Positions 12,437-22,913 of a stretch of DNA of 64,000 nt are shown one piece after another. The notes beneath the pieces were generated by a model. That model searched no databases. It had not been told where the DNA came from and worked only from the letters and a program-made list of their open reading frames with translations. This DNA comes from Melieria omissa (lineage: Eukaryota; Arthropoda; Insecta; Diptera; Ulidiidae). Numbering within the stretch: position 1 is the stretch's first letter; the number at the start of each line of letters is the position of its first letter. A program made the translations under genes and the position numbers. The stretch covers positions 13,627,817-13,691,816 of the forward strand of contig OZ020270.1 of the NCBI GenBank assembly GCA_963971225.1, given 5' to 3'.

Positions 12437-13247
12437 GCTCTTGAATTGTTGTTATGTGAATTTTATGTAATTATGTAAATGTAATTATGTAAAATGTAAT
12501 GTAATTATCTAAAAAATAATTAGTTTACAATGTTTTACTTATGTTTAAATTATAATTACTTTGTCCGTTTTCCCGATGTTTGAGGATTTAAATTATAACC
12601 CACCCGGTCGGGTTCACGTCGCCAGTCAAAAAGGAAGAGAAAGCAGATGGCGGCCGCCGAGTTGCCCCTTTGTTAAAATTAGTAATTTTCACTGACGACG
12701 TTGACAAACGAGCTTCTGCAGTGCTACAGGAAAACCAAACGTTGCAGGGCTGCATCGGATCGTATAACATATGTGTAAAGCGCAAACGTTGTGAAAGTTC
12801 GAGCGCAAATTATGAAAAAATTATACATAAATGTTGAATAATTTCGATGCTTAAAACATCGCATGACATCGATGTATCGGCACTTTTCCGATGTTCGGAA
12901 ATTTTGAACATCGATGGCTAAACATCGAAATTTCAGCCGATACATCGATGTTTCAAAAACATCGATGTATCGTTTGCATCCCTAGTTAGTGCGCGGTCCA
13001 ATGCAGAGCGACGCAAGTTCGAATACTACATGTATTAACACCTACAAAAATAACGGGAAACTCGTTTTCTCTTTGGTTGGCTGTCCTCTCAGCTGGAAAT
13101 GGCAAACCTCTGAGAGTAAAAATTGCCTATGAAAAAGCTCCCAACCTGCCGTTCGGAACCGGCATAAAACTGTAGGTCCCTTCCACCCGCGTACAAATTC
13201 ACACGCACAACACGGGTGGCTGCGGGAAGCTAGGCCTTAGTCTCGCG

Positions 13248-13649
13248 CATGATACAATAATAGAAGGTAGAACCGCTGTGAATTGTTTTGACACTAAACG
13301 TGCTTATTGACGTTTTTCGTATTTGTCAAAAGCTTGAGCCGTGATGCCACTTTGATGTAATATTAAACTAGAAATATTTAAGGTTCTTGGAATTTTAAGA
13401 TCTTTTTTAAAATAAACACGGAATAGACATTTCACTGTGACCAATACATTTTGGGCGAAAGTTTAAACATGTTAATGCACATTCAACAGCAGATAATACT
13501 GTGCTTTATTAAAAAATGTTCAAGGGATTTTCTAACAACAGTACGGTAGCACATTTTCAAAGAAGAACATCAAAAAGACCGTTAGTGTCAGATGCGCAAT
13601 ATGGCGGCTGAGAAGAAGCATCGGCTCTACCTTCTATTTTTGTATCATG
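13248..13649. mobile_element. P-element-like MITE
   Basis: This 402-bp insertion has termini CATGATACAATAATAGAAGG and CATGATACAAAAATAGAAGG (reverse complement of the right end); about 26 of the first 28 bases match. The flanking 8-bp duplication is GTCTCGCG (13240-13247 and 13650-13657). The terminal CATGATA, an AAGG tract at about position 17 and the 8-bp GC-rich target resemble the P superfamily; that assignment is recalled similarity. It has no coding capacity. Confidence 0.85.
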
Positions 13650-13853
13650 GTCTCGCGTAAGCGGGCTGTCGTGCCAATCAATTAATGAATTAAATTACAT
13701 GCAAACGAAGGTCACCGGATAACTTTTCTTCGTAGACTTATGAAATATGAGAATTTTGTCTTACCTTTTTTTAATTAGGTATATCATGAATACGGACGCG
13801 ACATCACGGACGCGATAAATGTTTCCCCTTATTAAATACAGTAATGGTTTTCA

Positions 13854-14182
13854 GCAGCCGCCGTGGCTCAGTTGGATAGTGCGCGGTCCAGCGAGTCGCA
13901 TGCAGAGCGACGCAAGATCGAATACTGCATGTAGTAACACCTAAAAAAAATAACGGGAAACTCGTTTTCCCTTTCGGTGGCTGTCCTCTCAGCTGGAAAT
14001 GGCAAACCTCTGAGAGAAAAATTGCCTATGAAAAAGCTCCCAGCCTGCCGTTCGGAACCGGCATAAAACTGTAGGTCCCTTCCACCCGCGTACAAAATTC
14101 ACACGCACAACACGGGTGGTTGCGGGAAGCTAGGCCTTAGTCTCGCGTAAGCGGGCTGTCGTGCCAATCAATTATAAATTAT
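13854..14182 (+). mobile_element. SINE copy 3, full length
   Basis: This 329-bp copy is flanked by TAATGGTTTTCA (13842-13853 and 14183-14194). The A-box-like TGGCTCAGTTGG is present near the start; the B-box region reads GATCGAATACTGC, a weakened match to GTTCGANNC. About 240 bp of unremarkable AT-rich sequence separates it from the pentanucleotide array. Confidence 0.93.
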
Positions 14183-14435
14183 TAATGGTTTTCATTACAA
14201 CACTTCAACTTTTAATAAAACTAACACATAACAAGTTAAATTCAAGTTACAGCAATCAAAATAAGGAAAAATTAAAGTTAAAAGTTCTTAGTGTGGTTTA
14301 TTTAATTTTCCTGAGGAACTCTATTGGAATTAGATCTTGTTTAATATCGCGCACACAGCTCTTACAATCATTAGCAATGCACCTTTCATTCATCACATCG
14401 CAGCAAACTGTTTTTAGAAATAAATTAATAAATTA

Positions 14436-15785
14436 ATTAAATTAAATTAAATTAAATTAAATTAAATTAAATTAAATTAAATTAAATTAAATTAAATTAA
14501 ATTAAATTAAATTAAATTAAATTAAATTAAATTAAATTAAATTAAATTAAATTAAATTAAATTAAATTAAATTAAATTAAATTAAATTAAATTAAATTAA
14601 ATTAAATTAAATTAAATTAAATTAAATTAAATTAAATTAAATTAAATTAAATTAAATTAAATTAAATTAAATTAAATTAAATTAAATTAAATTAAATTAA
14701 ATTAAATTAAATTAAATTAAATTAAATTAAATTAAATTAAATTAAATTAAATTAAATTAAATTAAATTAAATTAAATTAAATTAAATTAAATTAAATTAA
14801 ATTAAATTAAATTAAATTAAATTAAATTAAATTAAATTAAATTAAATTAAATTAAATTAAATTAAATTAAATTAAATTAAATTAAATTAAATTAAATTAA
14901 ATTAAATTAAATTAAATTAAATTAAATTAAATTAAATTAAATTAAATTAAATTAAATTAAATTAAATTAAATTAAATTAAATTAAATTAAATTAAATTAA
15001 ATTAAATTAAATTAAATTAAATTAAATTAAATTAAATTAAATTAAATTAAATTAAATTAAATTAAATTAAATTAAATTAAATTAAATTAAATTAAATTAA
15101 ATTAAATTAAATTAAATTAAATTAAATTAAATTAAATTAAATTAAATTAAATTAAATTAAATTAAATTAAATTAAATTAAATTAAATTAAATTAAATTAA
15201 ATTAAATTAAATTAAATTAAATTAAATTAAATTAAATTAAATTAAATTAAATTAAATTAAATTAAATTAAATTAAATTAAATTAAATTAAATTAAATTAA
15301 ATTAAATTAAATTAAATTAAATTAAATTAAATTAAATTAAATTAAATTAAATTAAATTAAATTAAATTAAATTAAATTAAATTAAATTAAATTAAATTAA
15401 ATTAAATTAAATTAAATTAAATTAAATTAAATTAAATTAAATTAAATTAAATTAAATTAAATTAAATTAAATTAAATTAAATTAAATTAAATTAAATTAA
15501 ATTAAATTAAATTAAATTAAATTAAATTAAATTAAATTAAATTAAATTAAATTAAATTAAATTAAATTAAATTAAATTAAATTAAATTAAATTAAATTAA
15601 ATTAAATTAAATTAAATTAAATTAAATTAAATTAAATTAAATTAAATTAAATTAAATTAAATTAAATTAAATTAAATTAAATTAAATTAAATTAAATTAA
15701 ATTAAATTAAATTAAATTAAATTAAATTAAATTAAATTAAATTAAATTAAATTAAATTAAATTAAATTAAATTAAATTAAATTAA
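14436..15785. repeat. Perfect (ATTAA)270 microsatellite
   Basis: From 14436 to 15785 the sequence is an unbroken run of ATTAA, 1350 bp or 270 units, with no substitution that I can see. The homologous site in the duplicated region (57048-57162) has only about 23 units. Such purity over 1.35 kb implies recent expansion or an assembly fill. Confidence 0.98.
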
Positions 15786-15928
15786 TTAACTAGCTGAACA
15801 TATTTGTACAGTATTTTTCATTAACCCTTTCCGGAAATTTGTATGATATATCGTACAAGTTTTTTTAAAGACTTTTTTTTTTACAGCGAACGTATTTTTT
15901 TATGAAACGGCTTTTTAATTCTTATTAA

Positions 15929-16628
15929 GGGGGCTTTCCCGTTTTTTCGTCGAAAAATGAGGTGTTTTTCAAGAATTAATTTTGGAAAAAAAGTTTAATA
16001 AAATGTTGTAATTCGTTTTTATTTTGTTTGTTGTTACAATAGTGAGTTGAAAAAATTTTTTTTTTTTGGAAAAAAAACAAAATGGCCGCCGGCTTGCCAA
16101 GTACTTATGTTGCCTTGTTTGGAAAACATACTCCCAGTTTTTTACACTTTTCTCGGGTACGGTTTATCTGAAATCAAATTGACCATCATTTTCATTAATT
16201 ACATAGTTTTAGTTATCGCACATCGTAGGATTTTTGAAAAATTTCAACTTGGTGAAATTTGGCGCAAATTTGAAAAAAAAAAATCGATTTTTTTTGCAAA
16301 ATTTTGGTACTAAAAGTGTTGTTACAAATCGAAATTTCACAAAATTTAAAAAATCCTATGAAACGTGAAATTCAGTTTTATCCAAATCGGTTCATTAGAT
16401 CCGAAAAAAAGTGTAAAAAACGTCACAAAAACATGGTTTCCAGGAAAACGCGATTAAAGTTTTTTTAAAGCGTACGCGAGGCTGTACGCCGAAACATTTT
16501 TGGCTATAACTTCAAAACTATTGCATATTTCATTATGAAACTTTGGCTTCATATTATTATAGTATTTGTAAATCGATTTCTGTAAAAAAAAAACGATTTT
16601 TTTGAAACCGAAAAACGGGAAAGCCCCC
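15929..16628. mobile_element. MITE, TTAA or TA flanked
   Basis: The inverted ends are GGGGGCTTTCCCGTTTTT at both sides, flanked by TTAA (15925-15928 and 16629-16632). With TIRs read as AGGGGG... the duplication would instead be TA. TTAA would suggest piggyBac, TA a mariner relative; the sequence does not decide. The interior is AT-rich, with no credible transposase frame. A right-truncated copy is at 58607-59060. Confidence 0.78.
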
Positions 16629-16783
16629 TTAAGTAGGTTATGTCGTACCATTCTGTTTGAAAATATAATTCACAATAGCCGTGGCTACACAGTGTGAGTG
16701 CGTTTTGTAAGCAGCTCTTTGCAAGAATTTGGCGATGCGATGCTTTTGCGGAGGCATTTTTAAATATGTAATACTTTTTAGTA

Positions 16784-17120
16784 TTAGCAGCCGCCGTGGC
16801 TCAGTTGGTTAGTGCGCGGTCCAACGAGTCGCATGCAGAGCGACGCAAGATCGAATTCTGCATGTAGTAACACCTAAAAAAAAATAACGGGAAACTCGTT
16901 TTCTCTTTCGGTGGCTGTCCTCTCAGCTGGAAATGGCAAACCTCTGAGAGTAAAAATTGCCTATGAAAAAGCTCCCAACCTGCCGTTCGGAACCGGCATA
17001 AAACTGTAGGTCCCTTCCACCCGCGTACAAAATTCACACGCACAACACGGGTGGTTGCGGGAAGCTAGGCTTTAGTCTCGCGTAAGCGGGCTGTCGTGCC
17101 AATCAATTATTAATTATTAT
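16784..17120 (+). mobile_element. SINE copy 4, full length
   Basis: The 15-bp duplication TAATACTTTTTAGTA (16769-16783 and 17121-17135) flanks it. The A box TGGCTCAGTTGG is at 16797-16808. In the duplicated region most of this SINE is deleted, but its AT-rich tail remains (near 59082), so the SINE predates the duplication. Confidence 0.93.
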
Positions 17121-17181
17121 TAATACTTTTTAGTAGCAAAAAACAAACAATTCCAAAGTTTGAATCTCAGTTGATTTATAA

Positions 17182-17527
17182 AACTTATTAAATTTAAAAT
17201 TGTTTGCTTCTAAATATTTTTCCCGAGCCGTTAAAAAATTGTACGATATATCGTACAAATGAACACAAGAGTTGCAAAGCTTTGTACGATTTATCGTACA
17301 AATGGCAGGCAAAGGTTGCAAGTGATGTTTGCATTTTTTTTAAGTAATGGATTTGGTAAAAGAATTTTTCTGTTTGCTTGAATGCCACTAAATCGTATGA
17401 CTAATAAAATTCGACTTTCGACAATTTCTATTCAGAAATAGCAATTACTTAACGATTTTGTGTTCCACTGGGCAGACACAGATTATATAAGGTTAGACAT
17501 GAGTACTTGCCAATCCCACTACGATAA
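17182..17527 (+). repeat. Outer left arm of long inverted repeat
   Basis: This stretch is the reverse complement of 34236-34582 at high identity (for example CACTGGGCAGACACAGATTA against the right arm near 34290). It is separated from the rest of its arm (30634 onward) by the gypsy at 17528-30633. It contains two palindromic motifs of the type TTGTACGATATATCGTACAA. Confidence 0.9.
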
Positions 17528-18054
17528 TGTTACGAATACTAGTTCTAGTGGGCTGTTACGTATCACTGGATTGTGCAATTTGAAAATAAAACAACTTTAG
17601 TTATGCAAACGCAGTCAATAAAAACCAACTATCACTTTGTTTCACCAATTTCAAACTTCACTCTCTTTACACTTGATTATTTGCTTAATCACTCCGTGTG
17701 GCACCTTCACTAGTCAAAATCAGACTGACTCGCTGCGCCGCACCCGGCTGCCTTTTATACCTGTCCGGCCATCGCGCAGATCGTTCTCGCACATTCCAGA
17801 GTGGACTAAAGGTTTCCATGATGATCGCGACCATCATTGCCAGGTTGGACTAAAAGTGTCCATTATCGCGGCCATCATTGCCAGGTTGGACAAAAAGTTC
17901 CCATCATTACCAGGTTGGCCTAAAAGTGTCCATCATTGCCAGGTTGGCCTAAATGTTCCCCTTATTATCGCGGCTGTCGTTGCCAGATTGAATTATAGCA
18001 CGGCGCGTAGCGACAGGGTTGCTTTGCACAGCGACAGACTGTCTTATCGTTACA
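17528..18054 (-). repeat. 3' LTR of G2
   Basis: This 527-bp LTR has TGT...ACA ends, an intact TATA box on the minus strand (17752-17758) and about five U3 repeats built on TCATTGCCAGGTTGGMCTAAAAGT. It is longer than its 5' partner because of an extra repeat unit. A purine-rich AGTGGTGGGCAG lies just inside it (polypurine tract, about 18055-18066). Confidence 0.93.
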
Positions 18055-18065
18055 CTGCCCACCAC

Positions 18066-19178
18066 TTAGACTTGTTCGTCCCGAACAAGTGCCGAGGTTC
18101 CGCTGTGATAAGGCGCCAGGCGCTCCAAATGGACTACCTTCAGCTTAGCGCCTTTATTGCTGCAACGTTGAATCCTGTATACCACGTCGTTAATCCTAGT
18201 CACGACTTCGTAAGGCCCTTCCCATGACGCTTGAAGTTTCGGAGATAAACATTTCCTCCGCTGCGGGTTGTAGAGCATTACCAGATCGCCTTCTTGGAGC
18301 CCTGCTGAGTTGGCCCGTAGATCATATCTGGCTTTCGCCTTATCACTGACCAGTTTGGTGCGGCTCCTTATAAACTGGTGAATTTCCTCCAGTTCCGCCC
18401 GCTTATTGGCCACGTAGTCCGTCTTAGCGCCTCCCGTCGTGCTGACCACCCCGAACTTTAAGTCAGCGGGTAACCGCAACTCTGTGCCGAACACTGCTCG
18501 GGCTGGAGTGAGTGATGTCGCGTCGTGCGGGGCTGACCTATACGCCATCAGGAACAGGGGGATATGCGTGTCCCAATCCTTTTGATTCCTGCCTACCACT
18601 TTCCGCAGGTATTCCTCCAGTGTCCGGTTAAAGCGTTCCACCATGCCGTCGGACTGTGGGTGCAAAGGAGTGGTACGCGTTTTCTTTATCCCCAGCAGCC
18701 CACACACTTCCTTGAATACCGCAGACTCGAAATTCCGGCCTTGATCTGAGTGCAACTCCAACGGAACTCCGAACCGGGCTACCCAGTTGTTTACCAGCCT
18801 TTCCGAGATCGTGGTGGCCTCCTGGGTAGAAATAGGGTACACTTCGGGCCATTTGCTGAAGTAATCCATTACGACCAGCACATATTTGTTGCCTTGAGTG
18901 CTAGTTGGGAATGGGCCGGCGACGTCCATAGCAATCCGGTCGAAGGGCGCTCCCACGTTGTACTGCTGCATGCGGCCTCGAGATTTTCTTGTCGGCCCTT
19001 TCGCGGCTGAACATCGGTCGCAGCTCTTAATCCACTCGGCTACAGACTCCTGACATCCTACCCAGTAGAATCGTCTTTTTATTTTGGCGACGGTTTTGGT
19101 GATGCCTAGGTGCCCTCCACTGGAGTCGTTATGGTATGCCTCGATGACCTCGTTGATTCTGCTTTTCGGCACTACCAT
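18066..19178 (-). pseudogene. pol: Integrase of G2
   Basis: This open 370-aa integrase frame closely matches 3164-4276. It has H16, H23, C53, C56 in the zinc-binding part, catalytic D85, D145 and E181, and the GPY/F module. The domain itself has no internal stop, but it is cut off from RT by the RNase H deletion and palindrome at 19264-19295, so it is part of a broken pol. Confidence 0.88.
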
Positions 19179-19263
19179 TAGGGGGTTGCTGGTACGACCA
19201 TCCGCGCTCTCCCATTCGCGGTACAGGCAGCCTTCCTTCAGCCGCAGACTTTTCCACTGTGCC

Positions 19264-19295
19264 CAGTAAGCCTTAGCGATCGCTAAGGCTTACTG
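19264..19295. repeat. 32-bp palindrome, second occurrence
   Basis: The sequence and context are identical to 4362-4393: inverted CAGTAAGCCTTAGCGA half-sites joining integrase linker to the start of RNase H. Confidence 0.95.
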
Positions 19296-20513
19296 CTTGC
19301 ATCTGTATCCAGCACAAACATCTCCCCAGGCACGGGGAAGCCCAGAATTGGAGCGCTGCACAGTTTTTCCTTCAGACGTGCAAAAGCCTGTTCCTGCTCC
19401 TCGTTCCACTCGAAAGCTTGGCTCTTTTTCGTCAGTTTGTGCAGGCTGCTGGCTATGTTCGCGAATCCCGGAACAAATCGGCGGTAGTATGTGCACAGGC
19501 CCAGGAAACTGCGGAGTTCGTGTAGATTGCGTGGCCGGGGCCACTCCTTCACCGCCGTGATTTTGCCTTCATCCGTATGTACTCCGCGGGCGGAAACCGT
19601 ATGACCCAGATACTTCACCTCCTTTTGGAACAGCGAACACTTCTTTGGGTTGAGTTTAAGCCCGGCTTTTTGTATCCGCTCAAATACCTCCTTCAGCTTT
19701 CCCAGGTGGTCGTCGAAGCTTTCACCCATTACGATTATGTCATCGAGGTACACCAGACACGTCCGCCAATGCAGCCCTTTTAGCACGCGTTCCATTAGCC
19801 GCTCGAATGTTGCTGGTGCGTTGCAGAGTCCAAACGGCATGACGGTGAACTGCCACAAACCATCGCCAACACTGAAAGCCGTTTTCTCCTTGTCCTTGTC
19901 TGCAAGCTCTGCCTGCCAATAGCCGCTGCGTAAGTCGAGCGTGGAGAACCACTGCGTGTCTGACAGTGTGTCCAGGGTGTCATCGATCCGAGGTAGTGGA
20001 TAACTGTCCTTCTTGGTCACATCATTGAGCTTCCGATATATATATAGAGTCCTAAAGTTCCGCGAGGGAGAAAGGGCCGCAACGAGTTTCCTCCATTCAT
20101 TCCTCATTCATTTCATTGAGCTTCCGATAGTCAACACAAAACCGGGTACTGCCATCTTTTTTCTTGACTAGCACGACCGGCGAGCACCAGGGGCCCGAAG
20201 AAGGCTCTATGACCTTTTCTTTCCGAATGTTTTCGATCAAATTTGTGACCTCTTCCCTCTTGGCCAGCGGAACTCGTCTTGGCGGTTGGCGAATCGGTTT
20301 GGCACTTCCGGTGTCGATGTTGTGCTTCACTATGGCTGTTCTTCTGCCTACTTCTGCCGCAAATATTGACCCATAGCGCTGCAGGAGAGACCTCGCCTTC
20401 TGTTTCTGCTTGGCCGTCAACTCGCTGCTCCACTGGTTCTCCTGCGGTATGACGTCCATGTTGAAACCGCTCTTCCTATTACCTCCAGGCGGGCTACTCT
20501 CGCAATTGACCAC
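19283..20513 (-). pseudogene. pol: RT of G2, with 91-bp insertion
   Basis: RT is read in two frames. 20097-20513 holds the template-grip region up to VDYRKLN. 19283-20107 runs from [15 protein letters not shown] through FSTLDLRSGYW and VYLDDIIVM to DTDASS. Between them a 91-bp insertion (20039-20129) duplicates TATCGGAAGCTCAATGA and inserts a stop. RNase H is missing, as in G1. Confidence 0.88.
20039..20129 (-). repeat. 91-bp insertion in RT with 17-bp duplication
   Basis: The 17-mer TCATTGAGCTTCCGATA occurs at 20022-20038 and 20113-20129; 74 bp of foreign sequence lie between, ending in a (TA) run. The same insertion is at 49384-49474 in G3 and is absent from G1 and G4. It looks like a tiny retroposed fragment, but I cannot name its source. 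Confidence 0.85.
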
Positions 20514-20539
20514 TGCTACAGCTTCCTTACACTCGCCAA

Positions 20540-21136
20540 TTACCTCGTCTTTACCGTCTTTACATATCTGGGTGCATTCAGGGGGTTCAGTATTCTAACT
20601 GGTATCCTGTCATTCTTAGGTTCCACTAATGTACGTCCGATGATGATGTTGTCGTGTCCTTGTTTCGGTGCTTCTACAACCCACAGCCGACTCATCCCAT
20701 CGTCCTCGTCCACCTTTGCCAACACAATCGCCTCAGAACTCGCTGATATCCTCCTGTGTTGACACGATACAACCTTCCTTACCGCTACGCTTCGCTCATA
20801 GCCGGTGTGCAGCGGGAATTCAACGTTGGCATATCTCAGCACATTTTCCTTCAGGTCCAGCGTAAAACCGTGCCTAATCATGAAATCCACGCCGATAATC
20901 ACGTCGTCCATTATATCCGCGACGATGAACTCATGTTCCAGGCTGTTGGTGGCGATAGCAATCGTGTTTGTAACTTTCCCTCTTACCGGCGCACGCTCGC
21001 CAGTCGCAGTCCGCAGCTGTATGCCATGCAGCGGTTCCCAGTTCTTCAGCAGCTTCCTTTTTATGATCGAATATGACGCTCCAGTATCCAGTGTCAACAC
21101 GAACAACTTTCCATCTATCCTTCCTTCAATTGTCAA
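20540..21136 (-). pseudogene. pol: Protease region of G2
   Basis: The frame starts [21 protein letters not shown] and holds the retropepsin DTGA. It ends prematurely in RYVKTVKTR because of a small duplication (tctttaccgtcttt near 20550), which breaks continuity with RT. Upstream of its start codon the normal gag-pol junction has been replaced by foreign DNA (21137-21952). Confidence 0.85.
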
Positions 21137-21952
21137 AAATTTGGGGCCTCAAAATATTCCAAGTTTTTATTTATTTTTCTTTTAACCTTTTTGTTTTTTG
21201 CTTGTATCTCAGACTATAAATGGAACGTAAAAAGAGCATATTTTGAGGAATTTTAAGAATATTTTAAGGAAAAAGTATGAAAAGTGATGAAAAAGGGCTA
21301 TGGTACATTTTTGCTATTATTTCGATGCGAATGTATATTCCGCCAAATAATTTGACTGTGTTGTATTGCTTGATGTGTCGGCTTTCATTATACACCAAAT
21401 CGTTAACTGATTTACAAAAAATGTGTATGTTTTTGACCATCAAAGAAAACCCCTTAAAATTCCATATTTTCCGACTTTGAGGTCCAATTACCGCGGCATT
21501 TTAAAACTTTTAAAAATAAGTTGCATCGGAAAAGAAGCCGTGTGGTGTTGTGAATGCGATAATGTGAAAATCATGTCAATCAATTTTTTGGTTTAGAAAT
21601 TACGATCAAAAATATGGGAAAAGTAGTGGAAAAACTGAAAAAATTACACGGTACCTATATCTCACTAACTAGAGCTGCTTGAAAAAATCTGAGCATAGAT
21701 TCGAAATCAGCGCACCCAAATCAGTAAGAAACAGTAGAAAAACTCCATGCAACAGAAAAAAAGTGTTTTTTGTTGTCCTGTGTTACAAATTGTCCCGATT
21801 CGAAATATAAAAATATGAATAACTTTTGAGAAGAAGCAGGTCGGATTTCAATTCGAACGGATTTTGCACCTATAATCATCAACAAATACAACCCCGATTA
21901 CAGTTTTCGTCGACATTTTTGTGCAACCTATCGATGCTTCCTGCCTACCGTG
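21137..21952. other. Foreign segment replacing gag-pol junction
   Basis: About 816 bp of AT-rich sequence with no recognisable coding stands where other copies have about 250 bp encoding the CCHC knuckle and gag end (1087-1337). The edges are abrupt: ATTGTCAA then AATTTGGGG on one side, and CTACCGTG then TTTAGAGGAGACC on the other. The same segment is at 63137-63952. I see no inverted ends or target duplication, so it is a replacement rather than a clean insertion. Confidence 0.8.
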
Positions 21953-22913
21953 TTTAGAGGAGACCACCCGTGGCCTGCCCGGTGGCTCAGAGCTTATTGC
22001 CTGGATCGGAATGTCGTTGTCCGCCTGAATCTGGCGTATCCTTGCAGGTGCATACCGAGTGCTCCCAATCCATGCCGCTTCATATGTCATCGCGCTGGTC
22101 ACCGTCTCCTTAAATGTCGGCTTGCCCATCATCAACGCACTGCGACGTGTTTCTGGATCATGAAGACCTTCAATAAACGACTCAATCTTCATCCTCTCGA
22201 GATTATCAGCACCAAATTTTGGGTAGCACAACTGTACGAGCCGCTCAATGTCTGCTGCATATGTCTGCAGCGCCTCGTTGGATCTTTGCTTGCGGTTCTT
22301 CAGCTCACAGTAGTATAGCGCATGGTTGTGCTCGTTGCTATACTTCGCTGCCAACGCTCTCATGATGGCACCGTAATCACTTCTTAAACATTCTGGAACT
22401 GATTTGATCACCTCGGCCGCAGGACCTTTCAGCGCCAGTGCCAACCTCCGACTTTTCCTGATATCTGTCCACTGATTTTCCAAAGCAGCCAAGTCGAATT
22501 GCAATTTAAATGTATCGAACGGCGCAGCACCATCATAAGTAGGCACTTCTGTCTGGCAGCAAAACCGTCCTGAACCGGTGGCAAACATTCTCGTGGCTGT
22601 ACCTCTCGAAGCCGTTCGTCTATCTTTCTGTGCATCGAATCTTCCAGACTATCAACTCGTTTTTTCAGGGAATCATCCAGGTCGTCGACTCGTTTATCCA
22701 AGTGCTCTACTCGCGTCTCCAGGTGGTCGACTTTCCCATTAATCCTGTCTGAGATTTCCTCCACTTTATGCTCCAAGCGCGCAGAGTTTTCCAGAAGCTT
22801 GACTTCCATTCGCTCTGACACTTGCGCCGATATTTCATGGGTCGCCGTTTCCATTTTCGCTGCCATTTCTTGATTCGCCGTTTCCATTTGCGCCGACATG
22901 CCTTTGAGTGCAG
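21953..22913 (-). pseudogene. gag: gag of G2, C-terminal part
   Basis: Capsid-like sequence (VPTYDGAAPFDTFKLQFD through LHDPETRRSALMMGKPTF) is intact here in the region deleted from G1. A one-base loss near 22553 separates it from the coiled coil (22429-22899). Its 3' end runs into the foreign segment, so the zinc knuckle is lost. The 5' side ends at the hAT insertion. Confidence 0.86.

Larger units (their letters stand above)
8868..12984. mobile_element. hAT-type element with CATCGATG subterminal repeats
   Basis: The termini are TAGGGATGCAAA and its reverse complement, flanked by an 8-bp duplication GTTAGTGC (8860-8867 and 12985-12992), the size typical of hAT. About 100 bp inside each end are clustered copies of ACATCGATG / CGATGT, in both orientations. 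No transposase frame is recognisable in the non-LINE parts (8868-9091 and 12437-12984), so it is non-autonomous or decayed. Most of its length is an inserted LINE. Confidence 0.9.
8838..13695 (+). mobile_element. SINE copy 2, split by a hAT and a P-like MITE
   Basis: The SINE starts GCAGCCGCCGTGGCTC at 8839 and is interrupted after GGTTAGTGC by a hAT (8868-12984). It resumes at 12993, is interrupted again at CTCGCG by a 402-bp MITE (13248-13649) and finishes at about 13695. A target duplication TACATGCAAA lies at 8828-8837 and 13696-13705, proving that the distant pieces are one insertion. Confidence 0.93.
12590..22000 (+). repeat. Duplicated segment, copy A
   Basis: It matches 55203-64000 in direct orientation: hAT right arm, split SINE with P-like MITE, SINE 3, ATTAA array, MITE, palindrome arm and the gypsy inserted at the same base. 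The offset is 42613 at the left end and 42000 from about 20139 on. Copy A has the long ATTAA array, SINE 4, an RT insertion and the RNase H deletion, none of which copy B shows in the same form. The true right limit may lie beyond the window in copy B. Confidence 0.93.

Noticed and set aside
14436..15785. Telomeric or centromeric satellite
   Set aside because: ATTAA is not a known telomere motif, the run is flanked by unique and transposon DNA, and the duplicate has only 23 units; it is best called a microsatellite expansion.
16047..16313. 88-aa ORF inside the TTAA/TA MITE
   Set aside because: Phe/Lys-rich translation of homopolymer runs, disrupted in the duplicate copy; not a transposase.
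17821..17990. CRISPR-like direct repeats in the LTR
   Set aside because: The units are degenerate, spacing is irregular, there are no unique spacers, and the position inside an LTR U3 in a eukaryotic setting explains them.
20139..22000. Exact 42000-bp offset as a sign of artificial construction
   Set aside because: The offset is 42613 at the left end of the duplication and reaches 42000 only through several natural indels; the round number is probably coincidence.
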